From a cyanobacterium endosymbiont of Rhopalodia gibberula (GTDB lineage: Bacteria > Cyanobacteriota > Cyanobacteriia > Cyanobacteriales > Microcystaceae): DNA of 64,000 nucleotides. The notes under the pieces are model-generated. The model was not told where the DNA came from. It worked only from the letters and a program-made list of their open reading frames with translations, and searched no databases. This document shows, piece by piece, positions 18,477 to 29,966 of this stretch. Positions within the stretch are counted from its first letter, which is position 1; each line of letters opens with the position of its first letter. Made by a program: the position numbers and the translations under genes. The stretch is from positions 186,001 to 250,000 of the forward strand of contig NZ_AP018341.1 of the NCBI RefSeq assembly GCF_003574135.1, in the 5' to 3' direction.

Positions 18477-20483
18477 ATGGTCGTTGCCACCCAGTCACTC
18501 GAAGAACTGTGCATTAATTCTATTCGTTTTTTGGCTATTGATGCTGTTGAAAAAGCTAACTCTGGACACCCAGGATTGCCGATGGGGGCGGCTCCAATGG
18601 CGTTTGTCCTTTGGGATAAGTTCATGCGGCACAACCCTAAAAATCCTAGATGGTTGAACCGTGATCGTTTTGTCCTCTCAGCTGGACATGGCTGTATGCT
18701 TCACTATGCCCTGTTGTGTCTAACCGGATATGACAGTGTTTCCATCGATGACATTAAGCAATTCCGTCAATGGGGTTCACAGACCCCCGGACACCCTGAA
18801 AACCACGTTACTGAAGGAATTGAAGTTACCACCGGACCTTTGGGACAAGGGATTGCTAACGGAGTTGGTTTAGCCTTAGCTGAAGCTCATTTAGCCGCCA
18901 GATTCAATAAACCAGATTGTAAGCTCATCGATCAATATACCTATGTAATTTTAGGTGATGGCTGCAATATGGAGGGAATTTCCGGAGAAGCTTGTTCTTT
19001 AGCTGGACATTGGGGCTTAGGTAAGTTGATCGCCTTATATGACGATAACCATATCTCCATTGATGGATCCACAGATATTGCCTTTACTGAAGATGTCTCT
19101 AAACGGTTTGAGGCTTATGGTTGGCACGTTCAGCACGTCGAAGATGGCAATACAGACTTAGATAGTATTGCTAGAGCTATTGAGATAGCCAAAGCAGTTA
19201 CCGACAAGCCCTCTTTAATCAAAGTTACCACTACTATTGGTTATGGTTCTCCTAACAAGGCTAACAGTCATGACGTCCACGGGGCAGCTTTAGGGGCTGA
19301 TGAGGTTAAAGCCACCCGTGAGCACTTAGGATGGAAATATGCTCCATTTGATCTCCCGTCTGATGCTTTAGACCACTTTCGCAAAGCTGTTGATCGCGGC
19401 GCTAGCTACGAAGCAGAATGGAATAAGTTATTTGCTCAGTACAAAACTAAATATCCTAAAGATGCTGTTCTCCTAGAACGGATGGTCAGTGGTGATTTAC
19501 CTGATGGATGGGATAAAGCTCTTCCTGTTTATACACCCGAGAGTAAAAAGGACGCTACCCGTAACCAATCGGGCGTAACCTTGAATGCGATTGCAGGCGT
19601 ACTACCCGAACTAATTGGTGGATCAGCTGATTTAGCCCCCTCTAATAAAACCTTGCTTAAAGGTCTTGGAGATTTCCAAAAAGGGCAATACCAAAATCGT
19701 AACATCCGTTTTGGAGTACGCGAACACGGCATGGGAGCTATTTGTAATGGAATAGCGGCACATGGATCCGGGTTAATTCCTTACGGTGCAACTTTCCTCG
19801 TTTTTACAGACTACATGCGTAATGCTATTCGTCTCTCTGCTTTAGCTGAAGCAGGAGTGATTTGGGTAATGACTCATGACTCTGTGGCTTTAGGAGAGGA
19901 TGGACCTACTCACCAACCCGTTGAGCATATTGCCTCTTTACGGTTAATTCCTAACTTGGTCGTGATTCGTCCTGCGGATGGTAATGAAACTTCTGGTGCT
20001 TACAAAGTTGCAATAGAAAATCGTCATCGCCCCACTTTGTTAGCGTTATCTCGCCAAGGATTACCCAACTTAGCTGGAAGTTCTATCGATGCAGTAGCGA
20101 AAGGTGCTTACATCGTTAGCGACTGTGATGGAACTCCTGATATCATCCTCATCGGAACTGGCAGTGAAGTAGAACTCTGTCTTAATGCAGCAGGAGTGTT
20201 AACCGATGAAGGTAAAAAGGTTCGAGTTATTTCTATGCCTACCTGGGAATTATTTGAAGAACAAGATGCAGCTTATAAAGAGTCTGTTCTTCCTAAGGCA
20301 ATTAAGAAACGCCTCGCTGTTGAAGCAGGAGTCAGCTTTGGATGGCATCGTTATGTCGGGGATGAAGGCGCAAGTGTCAGCATTGATACTTTTGGTGCTT
20401 CTGCCCCTGGTGATGTCGTCCTTAAGAAATTTGGCTATACTGTTGAGAACGTCGTTGCTAAGGCAAAAGAAATCTTAAGTTAA
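18477..20483 (+). CDS. tkt: transketolase
   Basis: Thiamine-diphosphate enzyme moving two-carbon units between sugar phosphates in the pentose-phosphate and Calvin pathways. From ATG 18477 it is 668 residues, the family's normal size. Signatures: the N-terminal [19 protein letters not shown], the TPP-binding [20 protein letters not shown], the second-domain FGVREHGMG and [17 protein letters not shown]. The frame is open to an ATG at 18396, but AGGA at 18467-18470 sits just before 18477 and the family starts there. It is intact; with glgC it supports continued sugar-phosphate metabolism, probably oxidative in a non-photosynthetic cell (inference). Confidence 0.96.
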   Translation: MVVATQSLEELCINSIRFLAIDAVEKANSGHPGLPMGAAPMAFVLWDKFMRHNPKNPRWLNRDRFVLSAGHGCMLHYALLCLTGYDSVSIDDIKQFRQWGSQTPGHPENHVTEGIEVTTGPLGQGIANGVGLALAEAHLAARFNKPDCKLIDQYTYVILGDGCNMEGISGEACSLAGHWGLGKLIALYDDNHISIDGSTDIAFTEDVSKRFEAYGWHVQHVEDGNTDLDSIARAIEIAKAVTDKPSLIKVTTTIGYGSPNKANSHDVHGAALGADEVKATREHLGWKYAPFDLPSDALDHFRKAVDRGASYEAEWNKLFAQYKTKYPKDAVLLERMVSGDLPDGWDKALPVYTPESKKDATRNQSGVTLNAIAGVLPELIGGSADLAPSNKTLLKGLGDFQKGQYQNRNIRFGVREHGMGAICNGIAAHGSGLIPYGATFLVFTDYMRNAIRLSALAEAGVIWVMTHDSVALGEDGPTHQPVEHIASLRLIPNLVVIRPADGNETSGAYKVAIENRHRPTLLALSRQGLPNLAGSSIDAVAKGAYIVSDCDGTPDIILIGTGSEVELCLNAAGVLTDEGKKVRVISMPTWELFEEQDAAYKESVLPKAIKKRLAVEAGVSFGWHRYVGDEGASVSIDTFGASAPGDVVLKKFGYTVENVVAKAKEILS

Positions 20484-20508
20484 TTCACATTTCTGTCATT
20501 AACTCAAC

Positions 20509-20540
20509 TAATAGCCTTCTAAAATTTTAGAGGGCTATTA
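20509..20540 (+). terminator. stem-loop after transketolase
   Basis: Left arm 20509-20524 (TAATAGCCTTCTAAAA) pairs with 20525-20540 through 15 Watson-Crick pairs and one G-T pair, 26 bases after the transketolase stop. The tail is only weakly T-rich. Likely terminator. Confidence 0.6.
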
Positions 20541-22347
20541 TGTTTATCGGCATTCATAAAATTTCGTTATAAATTATCACAAATAACTATATCATGCTCA
20601 TTAATATACAGTAAGAAATACTCTTAAATGAGAAGATGATATTAGTTAATCAGAGTTCTTATAACTAACTCTGATAACCTACTTTTAGGTTTGTTTATAG
20701 CTCTAACTTTTAACTACATAACATACATTTAGATGGTGTTTTTTATTGATGTTCAACCACTTAATTTACTCTCCTTCTTCTGCTTAAGCTTGGCACACTA
20801 TTTAATATAAGTTTTTTCATAAAAAATCTTGTCACAGAATACATAAATAGGCATAAATTAGTTTGTAGTTGATTTAACAAATACTTTATTAAAGTAAAAT
20901 GTGCTTATCACAGCTAAACGGAATTATCTTATTTCTTACTTTTGTTAAGTAATATTTATTTTTTTGCTATATAAATTAATATATCAAGATAAAAAGATAT
21001 ATCAAAACTAGTAAATTTTAAATCTAAAATATAGCAATTTTAAATTACGTTAAAACAACGATCAAGTAACCAAATAAATGAAAAGTAACTTTGGCAAAGT
21101 AACAATACCTCAAACTGAGAATCATACATTGTCTAAATAAGAAAACAAATCAGCTCAAGACAACACTAATGTCTCCCTAGCGGTCGATAAGAAGATTAAC
21201 TAAATATGATTATTTTCTTCTAAAAGTAGGTGCATTCAATAACGCAGCAGTTACTCCAACGAAATAAGTATGATAATCCCGAGAATATCCCTAACCCGAC
21301 AGCTAACTTATCACTTAAGACTATAATATTAGGTAATCGCCCCAATAAACAAGTCCCAATTTAAGACTAGTACAATATAGGTATTAGTGGTATTAACTTC
21401 TGTCCATCTTTGTCTGTTGAAATTGCTAACAATCTAATTTAAAGTTTCTTGCATTACCTTGAGACAAGATTCTAGATACTCCTAATGTTTCTCCCACAAC
21501 TAAAACAGCAAAAATACGGGGAAGGTGTAATTGTCAAAACATGGTTTCACTAATAAGGTTGCTCTGGTTAAGTAATTTTTGCCAGAACTAAGTAAAACTC
21601 AGAGAATATTTATAAAAACAGAATACGAAGCACATTTTATAAGTAAATACTCATTTATTAATGTAATTGCCAAAACAATCCGATAATTTTTGAGTATCAA
21701 TCTCGTATCGACCTAAGTTATAAATTTCTAAATTTAGGATATAGTGTCCGTCCCATCTGAACCCATCTTAACCCATCTTAACCACAATCCACATTCTAAT
21801 CATAAATATTTGGGCGTGGTTTCTCCATCCAGATTATAAACTACGGATATAGTGTTTTAAATGAAAAGCATCGTCTAGTTCACCTTCATGATGATCCAAC
21901 CAGTAACAACCCAAGCTATAAATTTCTTTTTCCAAAAAACGACTATAGAAAAATTATTTTCTCCCCTATGGGGTATAAAAATGAAACGGAATGAGAAACT
22001 TCTAGCCACATCAATCGTTTAGCTGTTTCTATTATCGTAGATAAACCCAACTCAACAGTGTCTGGTCAATCTATAAGTGAAAGAGTAGACGATTTCTCTA
22101 GTAAAACGTAACAGAAGTTTCAAATACAGGAAAAATAAGTAAATCGGTTAAGATTAAAGCCAAAAAGATAAGATAGCGGTTATGAGTAAGCATAAAAGAC
22201 GAGGGTTGAAATTAGGTATGTTTCTACGATAAAGTCCTAAGATCACAATCTACAACGTCCTAGACAGCGGAGATTATCATGAAATATTCATTGAGGGGTT
22301 GCTAAATTTACAGATTTTTTGTTAGAATCTGCAATGGCAAGGAGCAA
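20541..22347. other. 1.8-kb gene graveyard
   Basis: No intact gene. Minus-strand scraps are readable. Around 22100-22190 a hydrophobic stretch MLTHNRYLIFLALILTDLLI occurs; near 21960-22060 TVELGLSTIIETAKRLMWLE; and near 21750-21960 (one frame shift later) YSRFLEKEIYSLGCYWLDHH then EGELDDAFHLKHYIRSL. They are collinear and could be one decayed membrane-protein gene. A separate scrap at about 21230-21350 reads LPNIIVLSDKLAVGLGIFSG then, after a shift, VGVTAALLNAPTFRRK and TAA. A short imperfect tandem repeat (AACCCATCTT) lies near 21763-21782. None of these is assigned to a family. Confidence 0.45.
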
Positions 22348-22419
22348 TCCTCAGTAGCTCAGCGGTAGAGCGGTCGACTGTTAATCGATTGGTCGTAGGT
22401 TCGAATCCTACCTGGGGAG
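22348..22419 (+). tRNA. trnN: tRNA-Asn (GUU)
   Basis: A complete cloverleaf of 72 bases. The acceptor stem TCCTCAG pairs with CTGGGGA (one G-T pair), the D arm is AGCTCAGCGGTAGAGC, the anticodon loop CTGTTAA has GTT at 22380-22382, and the T arm is TAGGTTCGAATCCTA. The discriminator base is G and no CCA is encoded. It sits alone between a graveyard and the broken sdhA. Confidence 0.95.
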
Positions 22420-22672
22420 TTTATGTAAGGTTATGTACGACTTTTTCATTGGTGATGTGTTGATTTGATTGGTTATTGAGTTTTGAACTTAGGATGAGCA
22501 GTAATATTATCAAAATCTGCTTCACTTAAAAATGAACAACTCATTTTCCTAAAACTTTCACAAGTTGTTTTTTTGCATTCTGATATTCAAATTTGATACC
22601 GATTATAAATTTCGCTTCACTGGTCTGGTTTTAAGTCACCATAGAAAATAAAGAATCATAATCTAATGCAAG

Positions 22673-24397
22673 ATGTTACAACACGATGTTGTTATTGTTG
22701 GCGGCGGGTTAGCTGGATGTCGTGCCGCCCTAGAAATTAAAAACCTCATCCCCACAGTTGATGTAGCTGTTGTGTCCAAAACTCATCCTATTCGATCACA
22801 CTCCATAGCGGCTCAAGGAGGGATTGCTGCCAGTTTAAAAAATGTTGATCCTAAAGACAGTTGGCAGTCTCATGCCTTTGATACCGTCAAAGGTTCAGAC
22901 TACCTAGCCTATCAAGACGCAGTTATCTTATTGACCAAAGAAGCTCCTGATGTAATTATCGATTTAGAACATTTGGGAGTACTATTTTCTCGTTTAGAAA
23001 ATGGCAAAATTTCTCAACGAGCTTTTGGTGGTCATACCTACAATCGCACTTGTTACGCTGCCGATAATGGCTATGCCATTCTCCACGAATTAGTTAATAA
23101 CCTCCATCGTAATGATGTTACTATTTATGATGAATGGTATGTGATGCAATTGATTCTTGAAGAAGGGGATGCGAAAGGGATCATCATGTATCGCATCGAA
23201 GATGGCAAACTTTAAATTGTCCAAAGTAAAGTAATCATGTTTGCTACAGGGGGTTATGGACGAGTATTCAATACAACCTCTAATGATTATGCGTCTACGG
23301 GGGACAGGTTAGCTATGTCTGCGATGGCGGGTATCCCCTTAGAAGATATGGAATTTGTTCAGTTTCACCCTACCGGATTGTATCCCGTTGGGGTTTTGAT
23401 TTCCGAGGCGGTAAAAGGAGAGGGAGGCTATCTCATCAACAGCGAAGGAAGGCGGTTTATGGAAGATTATGCCCGCTCTGATCTGGAATTGGCTCCCCGT
23501 GATATTACTTCTCGTGCTATTAACTGTGAAATTCTGGCAGGACGAGGAGTCTATCCTGATGGCAATCCGGGTGGACCTTGTATTTATTTGGACTTGCGTC
23601 ATATGGGAAAGGAAATGATCATGAGTCGAGTTCCATTTTGTTGGGAAGAAGCATACCGACTTGTGGGAGTAGACGCAGTCCATGAACCCATACCGGTCCG
23701 TCCCACTGCTCATTATTGCATGGGAGGAATCCCCGTAAATACTCAAGGCCGTGTACGCCTGAGTGAAACCAAATTAACAGAAGGGCTCTTTGCGGCTGGA
23801 GAATGTGCTTGTGTCTCAGTTCATGGGGCAAACCGTTTAGGTAGTAATTCCTTATTAGAATCTGTTGTTTATGGACGCATCACAGGTAGAAATATTGCTG
23901 AATATGTCCAAGGTCGCAAGTTTTCTGAGATTAAGTCCCACGCTTATTTAGACACAGTAGAAAACCGAATCCAGACTCTTTTAAATAAAAAAGGAACTAT
24001 TAGGTTAGGAGTATTACAGAAGCAATTTTAAGATTGTATGAGTGAATATTGTGGAGTGTTTCGTAACGAAAAGAAAATGAAAGAGGGATTAACAAAAATT
24101 CAGCAATTTAAACAACAGTATAAGCAAGTTTATCTTGATAACAAGGATTATTTTTGGAATACGGAATTAATTGAGGCGATGGAGTTACAAAATATCATGA
24201 CGGTAGGAGAAATTATTCTCACTTCTGCTTTAAGTCGTCAAGAAAGTCGAGGTGCGTATTCACGAGAGGACTATACTCAAAGAGATGATGTCAATTTCTT
24301 CAAACATACTTTAGCCTATTATTCTTCTGCAAAAATTGATATTCAACATATTCTTGTGGTCATTAATATGTTCGAATTTAAGGAAAGAAAGTATTGA
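22673..24397 (+). pseudogene. sdhA: succinate dehydrogenase flavoprotein subunit, two in-frame stops
   Basis: The gene spans 575 codons, the normal length of cyanobacterial SdhA, in a single frame, but TAA occurs at 23213-23215 (after MYRIEDGKL) and at 24029-24031 (after GVLQKQF). All else reads through: FAD motif [17 protein letters not shown], the FAD-linking His in SHSIAAQGG, the active-site segment DMEFVQFHPTGL, the arginine in PVRPTAHYCMGGIP, and GANRLGSNSLLESVVYG. The downstream start codons would give only headless fragments. CAA (Gln) fits both stop positions, so each probably arose by a C-to-T change. The inactivation seems recent. Loss would break the TCA cycle and succinate entry into the respiratory chain unless another copy exists. 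Confidence 0.92.
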
Positions 24398-24521
24398 CTC
24401 TTAGGGTGGGCATCTCCCATCTATTGTAAACTAATTAAATTGATCAACCTGATTGTGATTTCTAAGATTGATAAAGAAAGACAGCTTTTTATAAGTTCAC
24501 CAAGATTTGACAAGGTTACTC

Positions 24522-25715
24522 TTAGTCAATCTCTGTAACTCGCCAACTTAATTTAAGATTAAACCAAAAATTCCAAAGAGTCACCAGGATAATCGCTAGT
24601 AAGTTTGCTATATATTTATTATAGTTAAAAATCCTAACAAACATATTCAAAAAAAATACATTGAGAACTAATCCTGCTAAACAAATTAAATTAAATTTAA
24701 TTAAGCGTTTTAATCTTTGTCTTTTTTCTGGTTGTCGGCGGGAAATATCTCCAAATGTCCAACAATCATTCCAGAGAAAATTATTAATAACAGCCAACTC
24801 AGCCGCAATAATTTTACTGCGTGTTAAAGGCAATTCTGGTCCGATTTTATCACTTAATAAGTAAAGAAATCCCATATCAACAACAACACCAGTCAATCCG
24901 ACTAAACTAAACTTAATAAATCGGGCTGAAATTGATAAGCGTAATCCCAATAAATGCTGAATATATTCTATATATTGTTTCCAAGTGACCTTACTCTCTC
25001 CATCCTGACGTTCTCGAAACACATAACCTACCTCAGCAATCCAACTAATACAACCTCTTGCAGCCACTTCAATAAGAATTTTGTATCCTACTGGACTCAA
25101 AGTCTTACAGGCTATAGCATTACGGCGCACCATAAAATAGCCGCTCATGGGGTCAGAAAGGCGACTAATAACTTCTGGGAGAATTATCAATCCTAATATT
25201 TGCGCCCCACGGGAGAGAACGCGACGTAAAATACTCCATTCACTAACACCTCCTCCTTCAACATGACGACTAGCAACAGCTAAATCAGCCCCTCTTTCCA
25301 TTTCTTCCAATAGTTTTTCTAACACTTCTGGGGGATGCTGTAAGTCTGCATCAATGACACCTAAAATTTCTCCTTGCGCCACTTGCCACCCCCGGATAAC
25401 CGCTGTTGATAAACCCTTTTCCTCAACACGGCGCATCACGTGCAGTTGGGGATAGTTAGAGGTTAATTCTAGAGCTAATTTCCAAGTATAATCAGGACTG
25501 TTATCATCAACAATGATTATTTCATAACGTTCTGGAATATATTGATCTAGCAACTGACTTAAAATTTCAATGATATCCTTAATATTCCCAGCTTCGTTAT
25601 AAGTTGGGAGAATGAGAGATAATTTAGGAAGACAATCGCAAGCAATTTCTCTAGTTGTACAAAAGTAAGGGATTTTCAAAGTCCCAGAGGGAGTAGAGAG
25701 AAGGGATTGATTCAT
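24522..25715 (-). CDS. GT2 glycosyltransferase (DPM1-like) fused to a GtrA-like membrane domain
   Basis: A membrane-anchored polyprenyl-phosphate sugar transferase. Residues about 30-270 form a family-2 glycosyltransferase: LSLILPTYNEAGNIKDII, the DDNSPD nucleotide-binding motif, GVIDADLQHPPE (the DxD-like site) and the DPMSGYFMVRR motif typical of dolichyl-phosphate mannose synthases. Residues about 275-397 form a GtrA-like four-helix membrane domain (FIKFSLVGLTGVVVDMGFLY). This fusion is common in bacteria and makes lipid-linked mannose or glucose. ATG 25715 gives a full catalytic domain. It survives beside a dead flippase gene, so the pathway it served may be partly lost (inference). Confidence 0.9.
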   Translation of the reverse strand: MNQSLLSTPSGTLKIPYFCTTREIACDCLPKLSLILPTYNEAGNIKDIIEILSQLLDQYIPERYEIIIVDDNSPDYTWKLALELTSNYPQLHVMRRVEEKGLSTAVIRGWQVAQGEILGVIDADLQHPPEVLEKLLEEMERGADLAVASRHVEGGGVSEWSILRRVLSRGAQILGLIILPEVISRLSDPMSGYFMVRRNAIACKTLSPVGYKILIEVAARGCISWIAEVGYVFRERQDGESKVTWKQYIEYIQHLLGLRLSISARFIKFSLVGLTGVVVDMGFLYLLSDKIGPELPLTRSKIIAAELAVINNFLWNDCWTFGDISRRQPEKRQRLKRLIKFNLICLAGLVLNVFFLNMFVRIFNYNKYIANLLAIILVTLWNFWFNLKLSWRVTEID

Positions 25716-26053
25716 TAGTTGTTAAACTTTAATAAAAGTTGTTTAAGAATAGCTTGACAATATTACTAATTGTCGATTGGGTTGTAGAACAAGTAACAGA
25801 AATTAGTTAAATATAGCGATCTTTAGTCAAAGATATGCTTATTTTACTTGACTTGTTTCAATTTAATTTTACTAACTCAATAAATTGGCACAGGTACTTA
25901 AAATAAAAAGGATTATGGAAGAAAACTATAAACAAAATAGTTTCAGGTTCATATCATACATCCTAATTTATGTAAAAACTCTGAATTTATATTCCAACTC
26001 TATAGAGAAATAATTCAGTTATTTTTCTAAAAAAAACCTGATTTCCATCGTCT
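25716..26053. other. spacer between divergent glycosyltransferase gene and dead flippase gene
   Basis: AT-rich, no gene or structured element that I can support. Confidence 0.5.
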
Positions 26054-27112
26054 ATGTCATCTGAATAAAAAACTCGCGGTTTAGAGTGCGATTTTGACAA
26101 TAGCGGGCTACGGGGGAAGTTAAGCCTTACGTCTTGATGGCAATATCATCCTGACTTGTCTACTGGTTCCAGAGTTATTTGGTTTGATGGCATTGATTAA
26201 TACCTTTGTTTAAAGTATTAACCTATTCTAGGATTTAGGTATTAAAACTAGTATTATTTGCGGTTTAAGGGTAAAAAAAAATCTAGTTTTTCTTAGCACA
26301 GCTTGTACTGTACAAGTCGTTCATAGTTTTGTCTTATAATTAAGTCATTGCTTAATAGACTAGCCTATCGTCCAATTTTATGATAGTTTTCAAGTCTTAT
26401 GGCTAATGCGGATCGTTGGTTGAACTACCATTATTAATGGAGCTAACTTTATTTCTTTAGCTACTCTTCTCAATCGTAAGATGGAATTATGTATCTTAAA
26501 CAGATTTGAGTTTGTGGTTCAGTTTTCAGCAATAGCTACGAGAGTTACCTGTGCTTATTTTCAAGGAACGATTTGGGCTTTAGTTGGTGAAGGTTTATTT
26601 AGTAAAATATTCAAATTAACCGGAAGTTATCTCTTAAAACTAAATTTACTCAGGCATTTTGTTTTTTTAAAAAAGTCGATTAAAGAATTAGTTTTTTTTG
26701 TCGTTGGATCTTCATTTATGCGGCAATATTTTTGTTGGATAGCCAAGTTGATAAACTCCTTTTATGAAAATTATTGTCTTTAGAGATTTTAAATATTTAT
26801 ATAGTTGCTTTTTTACTTGCTAACTTACCTAAGTAAGTAGTAGAAAGAATAAGTCATTAGGTAATTTTCTCCTTGATGGTTCATAACAATGAAATTTCCA
26901 AGCACCGGCAGCAGTTTTATCGGTTGTGCTTGCCCTCTATTAGATTAGATAATAAGCTAAGTGCTATATTTAACCCGGTTTTTACAGCAATTTATGGAGA
27001 GATTATCGATCTAATTATACAAGCGCCACGAACAAAACTACAACAAAAATTAATCTCAGTTCTACCAAACTCATTATGTAAAACCGAGACTTTAAGAGGA
27101 GGAAATAAGTAA
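26054..27112 (+). pseudogene. decayed Wzx-type polysaccharide flippase (MATE/PST family)
   Basis: Starts at ATG 26054 (MSSE, TAA, KTRGLE), then shifts frame and reads SAILTIAGYGGS, stop at 26121, ALRLDGNIILTCLLVPELFG, LMALINTFV, stop, SINLF, stop, DLGIKTSII. In the same frame it continues FLSTACTVQVVHSFVL, RKMELCILNRFEFVVQ, YFQGTIWALVGEGLFSKIFK and KSIKELVFF. After another shift FLLDSQVDKLLL, TGA, KLLSLEI and IVAFLLANLPK follow, and the end is NEISKHRQQFYRLCLPSI. The order matches oligosaccharide flippases of the Wzx/PST type (LLxPELFGLMAL, LNTAWTVQV, FLANQxDRLILGKLLS). At least six stops and two frameshifts make it dead. The C-terminal quarter is not readable. Confidence 0.85.
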
Positions 27113-27896
27113 CAGAAAATAGAGAACAAGTTTCAATTTTTTATTTTTTTGATTAAACTACCAACTAGTCTACTTTCTTTTTACAATAAAGTAAAAATTA
27201 TTTACACTTTTTTTTGAGTATAGTCTTACTCTTTCAGATAAAACTGGACAAGTTTTGTTTTTTATTCACCGAGTCTTACATCATATTCAAAAATTTGATA
27301 CATTCTTTTCTACATCGTATTTAGCATTTTTTTACTATGAGAGCTCAAATTAAGGCAGTACTTTTTTTAATCTGTTGAACCATACTATATGGTAGTATAT
27401 CTATACTTAGAGTAAATAGCTAAAAAATGGCACTTTTGGGTAAAAAATATATTTTTAGCTAAATTATTAAGCTCATAAAATGATTAATATCTGATATTTT
27501 TTTGTTTTCTTTTCTTAACTGTTTCCCGTTCCCTGATTTCTTATTCCTTATTTTTGACTATTAATTTACTTTCCAAAATTTTATGAAACCCAAATTTTAG
27601 ATAAATACACAAGTAAACAAATAAGCTTATCTAAAATTAAATTTAAAAAATTTTATAATTTCTGAGATTGAACATAGTATGGCTGCTATACTTAAATCTA
27701 ATACAATGTTTCTATTTTTTAAAATTATATATTATACAAACTGTAAGTTATCTTTCTGCAAGCATTGGAAATTATAGTGTTTAGATGCATTAAAACTTGA
27801 ATTACTAAGTACTAATTAGATCTTAACTTTGTATGTAGAAGTCGCAAAAGAGTACTAGTGATCAAAATATAGTTAGTTTAACTTTTATAACAAAAA
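27113..27896. other. AT-rich spacer
   Basis: Probably includes the decayed 3' end of the flippase gene, but nothing is readable in any frame. Confidence 0.5.
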
Positions 27897-29966
27897 TTAC
27901 TGTAAGCTAAGTAAATCGGACTTTTGTATTTGTTTTAATAATTCTTCTAGAGTTTTGGCTGGTTCTAAACAAACTAATCCTTGACAAAGTAGCCCGATAG
28001 AATTAATAGGAAGATTATTGTCAACGCGATAAACTGTAGTAGGAAAATATTGGGAACTTAATTGTTTTACAACTCCTGGGTTAGTTCTTACTAAACGGCT
28101 AAAGCGGTACCAATCTAAGGCTAAAAATAAACTTGGACAAGCTTTAGGTGATTGACTCAGAACACAACTAAACGCCTGTAGTCCTTGTTCGGCGCGATTA
28201 AGATATTCTAAATTGTCTGTAAGTCGGGCTAAGCGCACTAAATTACTTAAAGCAATACCATTAGCGGAAGGAGTAGCATTGTCAATATAATTCCGTTCTC
28301 GGACTAATAAATCTCCACTATTATCAGAAGCGTTATTAAAGTAACCTCCCATTTCTATACTCCAGAAAAACTTGTCGAATTCTTGTTGAACAATGATAGC
28401 TTTTTCTAGCCATTTAGTTTGGCAAGGATTTACCGTTTGCAAGTCCAATAATGCTTTGATGAACAAAGCATAATCTTCTGACTGAGCTAATACAGAGGAG
28501 TCACCACTATAATTGAGACGATTTAATCGTTTTTCTTTCCATTGTTCATTGAGAATAAACTCAGTAGCCTTGATAGCTAATTCTAAATACAAAAGTTCTC
28601 CAAAAACCCCATAAGCCCTAGCTAACCCTGAAATCATTAAACTATTCCAGGCAACAATCATTTTAGTATCTGTTACAGGAGGAATACGTCCTGTCCAAGA
28701 TTTTATTTTGACTTCTTCGTTATTTTTTGCTGGAGGAAAAATAGTTAAATCTTTTCTAGAATTTCCATAACGTAATGCGAATAATTTATCTAAAATTGTT
28801 TCTAAATCTTTTGATAATACCCCTTTCTGACAACATTGTAAAACATTTTTTCCCTCAAAATTTCCTTGAGGAGTGATGGAAAATACTTTTGCTAACGCTT
28901 CTAATTCACCTGAAGTTAAACTGTCCTGTAACTGTTGATAACTCCAGACATAGAATGCTCCTTCTTCTGGTTTTTGGTCTTGGGGGGTAATGAAATTGTC
29001 TGCATCTTGAGATGCATAGAAATAGCCTTGGGGAGCAGTCATTTCTCGTTGTAACCATTCCACCGTGCGTGTAATTGCTCGTTTAAACGCTGGTTCGGTT
29101 TGGCCTTGACTCCAAAGATTAGCTAAATATTCGATAATTTGCCCATTGTCATAGAGCATTTTTTCAAAATGGGGAACTGTCCAAGTTGGATCTACGGTAT
29201 AACGATGGAAGCCACCTCCTACATGGTCAAAAATTCCTCCTAGGGCTAAATCTTCTCCCCTTTGATTAGCAAGGGCTTTACTCTCTGCTTGAGAATCCAA
29301 AGCAAACCGACTCCCTTGTAAAGCAATATTTGCATAAGGAATCATTGGAAAACAGGGATGGTTAACATTTTGGGAACTAACTTTAATAATTTCCGTATTT
29401 ATAATAATTCCCTTACAAAAAAGCTCATTGTTTAGTAATTCGGTTTCGGTTGACGGAAGAAGAGCTGATTTTTGTAAGGTAGTTAGAACTTCCTGTTTGA
29501 AATTATTCAGTTTTTCGGTTTCTGTATCATAAAAACGGCGAATTGACTGTAAAACCTGCAAAAAACCGGGGCGGCCGTAACGAGGCTCCAGCGGAAAATA
29601 AGTCCCTCCATAGAAAGGAATCATATCTCCCGGAGTTAAAAAAATATTGAGCGGCCATCCTCCTTGTAACCCCATCATCTGAACTGCTTGCATGTAAATA
29701 TTGTCGAGATCAGGACGTTCTTCTCGATCTACTTTGATAGGCAGAAAGTTGATGTTAAGGTAATCTGCGATCACTTGATCATCAAAGGCTTCCCCTTCCA
29801 TCACCGTACACCAGTGACAGCTAGAATAGCCTATTGAAAGAAAAATAGGTTTGTCCTGTTTTTTTGCTGTTGAGAGGGCTTCCTCACACCAATACCACCA
29901 GTCTATAGGGTTATCAGCATGTTTACGTAAGTAAAGACTTTGAGCTGTGGACAGACGATTAGACAT
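27897..29966 (-). CDS. thioredoxin-domain protein of the DUF255/YyaL family
   Basis: A 689-residue protein with an N-terminal thioredoxin-like domain and a long (alpha/alpha)-barrel related to glycoside hydrolases and cellobiose epimerases. The redox pair is C50-H-W-C53 in GYSSCHWCTVMEGEAF. Other family motifs: HADNPIDWWYW near residue 16, KVDREERPDLD, GGWPLNIFLTP and PHFEKMLYDNG. Eukaryotic SPATA20 and bacterial YyaL are relatives; the biochemical function is not settled. Start ATG 29966 gives the standard N-terminus. The gene is long and unbroken in a decaying neighbourhood, which implies selection. Confidence 0.9.
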   Translation of the reverse strand: MSNRLSTAQSLYLRKHADNPIDWWYWCEEALSTAKKQDKPIFLSIGYSSCHWCTVMEGEAFDDQVIADYLNINFLPIKVDREERPDLDNIYMQAVQMMGLQGGWPLNIFLTPGDMIPFYGGTYFPLEPRYGRPGFLQVLQSIRRFYDTETEKLNNFKQEVLTTLQKSALLPSTETELLNNELFCKGIIINTEIIKVSSQNVNHPCFPMIPYANIALQGSRFALDSQAESKALANQRGEDLALGGIFDHVGGGFHRYTVDPTWTVPHFEKMLYDNGQIIEYLANLWSQGQTEPAFKRAITRTVEWLQREMTAPQGYFYASQDADNFITPQDQKPEEGAFYVWSYQQLQDSLTSGELEALAKVFSITPQGNFEGKNVLQCCQKGVLSKDLETILDKLFALRYGNSRKDLTIFPPAKNNEEVKIKSWTGRIPPVTDTKMIVAWNSLMISGLARAYGVFGELLYLELAIKATEFILNEQWKEKRLNRLNYSGDSSVLAQSEDYALFIKALLDLQTVNPCQTKWLEKAIIVQQEFDKFFWSIEMGGYFNNASDNSGDLLVRERNYIDNATPSANGIALSNLVRLARLTDNLEYLNRAEQGLQAFSCVLSQSPKACPSLFLALDWYRFSRLVRTNPGVVKQLSSQYFPTTVYRVDNNLPINSIGLLCQGLVCLEPAKTLEELLKQIQKSDLLSLQ

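Noticed and set aside
22673-24397. Reassignment of TAA to glutamine, suggested by both sdhA stops
   Set aside because: Many intact genes in the window end with TAA at the correct family length (leuB, glgA-pathway glgC, tkt, petC neighbours), so TAA is a working stop codon.
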